This document shows positions 62,650 through 64,000 of a stretch of DNA of 64,000 nucleotides, in pieces (the first letter of the stretch is position 1; every line of letters starts with the position of its first letter). The notes below the pieces were generated by a model. That model made no database searches. It saw only the letters and a program-made list of their open reading frames with translations, and was not told the origin of the DNA. Position numbers and translations under genes: made by a program. The stretch covers positions 62,001 through 126,000 of the forward strand of contig NZ_NIPW01000015.1 in assembly GCF_002196855.1 (NCBI RefSeq), written 5' to 3'. The stretch comes from Haematobacter genomosp. 1 (GTDB lineage: Bacteria; Pseudomonadota; Alphaproteobacteria; Rhodobacterales; Rhodobacteraceae).

Positions 62650-63507
62650 TCAGCGCATCAGATCCTCGCGCCGCGTGGAGACGGCAGTGGCGGGGTCAAG
62701 CCCGCGCCAGGCGAGGAAGTCGCGATAGAGCTTGTCCGTGGTGCCGGTGTCATAGGCATAGGTCACGGCGACCTGCAGGAAGTTCTTCCAACGCTCGTCG
62801 GTTTCCTTGCGGATCCCGGCGCTGGAGGGGCGCGCGACCACAGGTTTCGGCACGAGCGTCTTGCCGGATTTCAGCCGAAGACGCGTGACATCCGCCATCG
62901 GTCCGGTGGAGGCCGCCCCGTCAACGCGACCGGATTGAAAGGCGGCGATGGCTTCGCTCGATTGTTGGAAGGTGGCGAGCGTTGCGGCAGGCGCTTTCTC
63001 GGAGATGACATCCACGAAGGTCGTTCCTGCGGGCGCGGCGAGGCGGTATTTCGGGTCGCTCAGCTCTGCCCAGGTGGTTGGCGCGAAATCGTCCTTCACC
63101 ACAAGTGCTACCGGATACCACATCACCGGTCCGGCGAAGTCGATCGAGAGCGCGCGTTCGGGCGTCGCGTCAAGCTGGAACATGAAGTCGTACTGGTTCG
63201 CCTGCAGCCCTGCCACCGCATTGCCCCAGGTCGTGTCCACGATTGCAAGCTCCACCCCCATTGAATCGGCAATATACTTGCCGATGGCGACAGCGACGCC
63301 GCGATAGACACTTCCGTTTGACGTCACGCTCACACCATCAGTCGTGCCGCTCAGATCCTTGAAGCACCAGGGTACGGACTGGGCGCAGCCGAGCCGCACC
63401 TTCTTGGTGGACTGGATCTGCTCCCAGGTCGATTGAGCAAGCGCCACGCCCGGCGCAGTTAACGCGGCCGCAACGGCGGCTGCTTTCATCCACGTGCCGA
63501 TCGTCAT
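62650..63507 (-). CDS. Polar amino-acid ABC transporter substrate-binding protein
   Basis: A 285-residue periplasmic binding protein of the HisJ/GlnH class. The signal peptide (TWMKAAAVAAALTAPGVALA) ends at about residue 25, then STWEQIQSTKKVRLGC. The usual clusters (WGNAVAGLQANQYDFMFQLDATPERA) are clear. Start MTIGTW follows GGAGAG. No ATPase gene for this importer is in the window; it may lie beyond 64000 or elsewhere. Confidence 0.92.
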   Translation of the reverse strand: MTIGTWMKAAAVAAALTAPGVALAQSTWEQIQSTKKVRLGCAQSVPWCFKDLSGTTDGVSVTSNGSVYRGVAVAIGKYIADSMGVELAIVDTTWGNAVAGLQANQYDFMFQLDATPERALSIDFAGPVMWYPVALVVKDDFAPTTWAELSDPKYRLAAPAGTTFVDVISEKAPAATLATFQQSSEAIAAFQSGRVDGAASTGPMADVTRLRLKSGKTLVPKPVVARPSSAGIRKETDERWKNFLQVAVTYAYDTGTTDKLYRDFLAWRGLDPATAVSTRREDLMR

Positions 63508-63536
63508 GTTTCTCTCCGTGTTGGGGCCTTGTGCGC

Positions 63537-64000
63537 TCACTTTCCCGCCGCACGGGGACCGCGCGCCAGGACGGCAAAGAGCTTGGGTGCCGTGAAGGGC
63601 ATCTGAAGGCCCTCCGTGTCGTAGTCGCGCAGCGCATCCATCACCGCATTGGCAATGGCAGGCGGAGCGGCGATTGTCCCCGCCTCACCGCAGCCCTTCA
63701 CGCCAAGCGGATTGGTGCGGCACGGGATTTCCACAAAATCAATCTCAAAGGCGACGAAATCGTCTGCCTTGGGATAGCAATAGTCCATCAGTGACCCGGT
63801 CAGCGGCTGGGCGGTTTCGGGGTCATAGACCACCTCCTCCAACAACGCCTGCGAGATGCCCTGCGCCAGACCGCCGTGGAACTGACCTTCCACCAGACGG
63901 GGATTGAGGATCGTGCCGACGTCGTTCACCGCCACATAACGGGTCAGCCGGATCTCCGCCGTTTCGATGTCGATCTCGACCTGCGCGACATGGCAGCCGT
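63537..64000 (-). CDS. CoxL/XdhB-type molybdopterin subunit, C-terminal part (partial)
   Basis: The C-terminal 154 residues of the large subunit of a xanthine dehydrogenase/CO dehydrogenase-family hydroxylase; the gene runs past the window end. The frame is open to base 64000 and reads GCHVAQVEIDIETAEIRL, then YVAVNDVGTILNPRLVEGQ and the active-site glutamate in VKGCGEAGTIAAPPAIANA. The CoxM and CoxS subunits at 39823-41102 lack such a partner nearby. Whether this one serves them or has its own small subunits outside the window cannot be decided here. Confidence 0.88.
   Translation of the reverse strand, partial: GCHVAQVEIDIETAEIRLTRYVAVNDVGTILNPRLVEGQFHGGLAQGISQALLEEVVYDPETAQPLTGSLMDYCYPKADDFVAFEIDFVEIPCRTNPLGVKGCGEAGTIAAPPAIANAVMDALRDYDTEGLQMPFTAPKLFAVLARGPRAAGK

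Noticed and set aside
1-64000. CRISPR arrays, tRNA or rRNA genes, prophage genes, antiphage systems
   Set aside because: No spaced direct-repeat array, no cloverleaf or rRNA-like sequence and no phage or defence gene families were seen while reading the window.

Overview
The window is high-G+C alphaproteobacterial DNA, most likely from a Rhodobacterales/Paracoccaceae-type bacterium. This is inferred from family content rather than a marker gene: a DUF6525 protein, a CYP199A-type P450 with putidaredoxin-like partners, several TRAP, Liv and SLC13 transporters, and dense ATGA-overlapped operons. There are no rRNA or tRNA genes, and nothing looks like phage or a replication origin. It reads as an accessory catabolic region: nearly every block is a transporter plus soluble enzymes plus its own regulator.

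Region 1 (1-11965, nearly all minus strand) is an aromatic O-dealkylation and uptake island. From high to low coordinate: a Liv-type binding protein, a P450 very like CYP199A (4-methoxybenzoate demethylase), a GntR/FCD regulator, a complete branched-chain-type ABC importer (livK-H-M-G-F), a second P450 with GcoA/CYP255-like features, a [2Fe-2S] ferredoxin and a ferredoxin reductase. A divergent LysR gene sits at the far end. Region 2 (12260-17824) is a TRAP-TAXI transporter translationally overlapped with a two-subunit 3-oxoacid CoA-transferase, plus a divergent LysR. Region 3 (17885-24745) holds acyl-CoA enzymes: SDR, ADP-forming acyl-CoA ligase, SCP-x thiolase-like protein, DUF35 partner and MmgE/PrpD. 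The thiolase lacks the usual cysteine and the DUF35 lacks its zinc cysteines.

Region 4 (25595-38911) carries two tandem SLC13 permeases, an M20 dipeptidase, an alpha/beta hydrolase lipoprotein with no usual start codon, an MFS carrier, an RND pump with adaptor, and an AbgT transporter. Region 5 (39823-48536) is the most unusual block: FAD and FeS subunits of a CoxLMS-type molybdenum hydroxylase without a large subunit, a DAO-type oxidase, an HpcH/HpaI aldolase, a cupin-like protein of unknown role, HyuA/HyuB (hydantoinase/oxoprolinase) and a CoxG-like protein. Two near-identical palindromes (41169-41184 and 44224-44239) tie it into one candidate regulon.

Region 6 (48540-58140) has a decayed IS5-type transposase, DUF6525, a CobW GTPase, and a LacI-controlled sugar operon (epimerase, dehydrogenase, RbsABC-type importer). 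Region 7 (58281-64000) has an SRPBCC protein, a PaaI thioesterase, an aminotransferase overlapped with a polar amino-acid ABC importer that lacks an ATPase in view, and the C-terminal part of a CoxL-type subunit running off the window. Two copies of a short transposase-less element with perfect terminal repeats and YTAR target duplications lie at 25035 and 59628.

All functions are inferred from reading the sequence; no database search was run.
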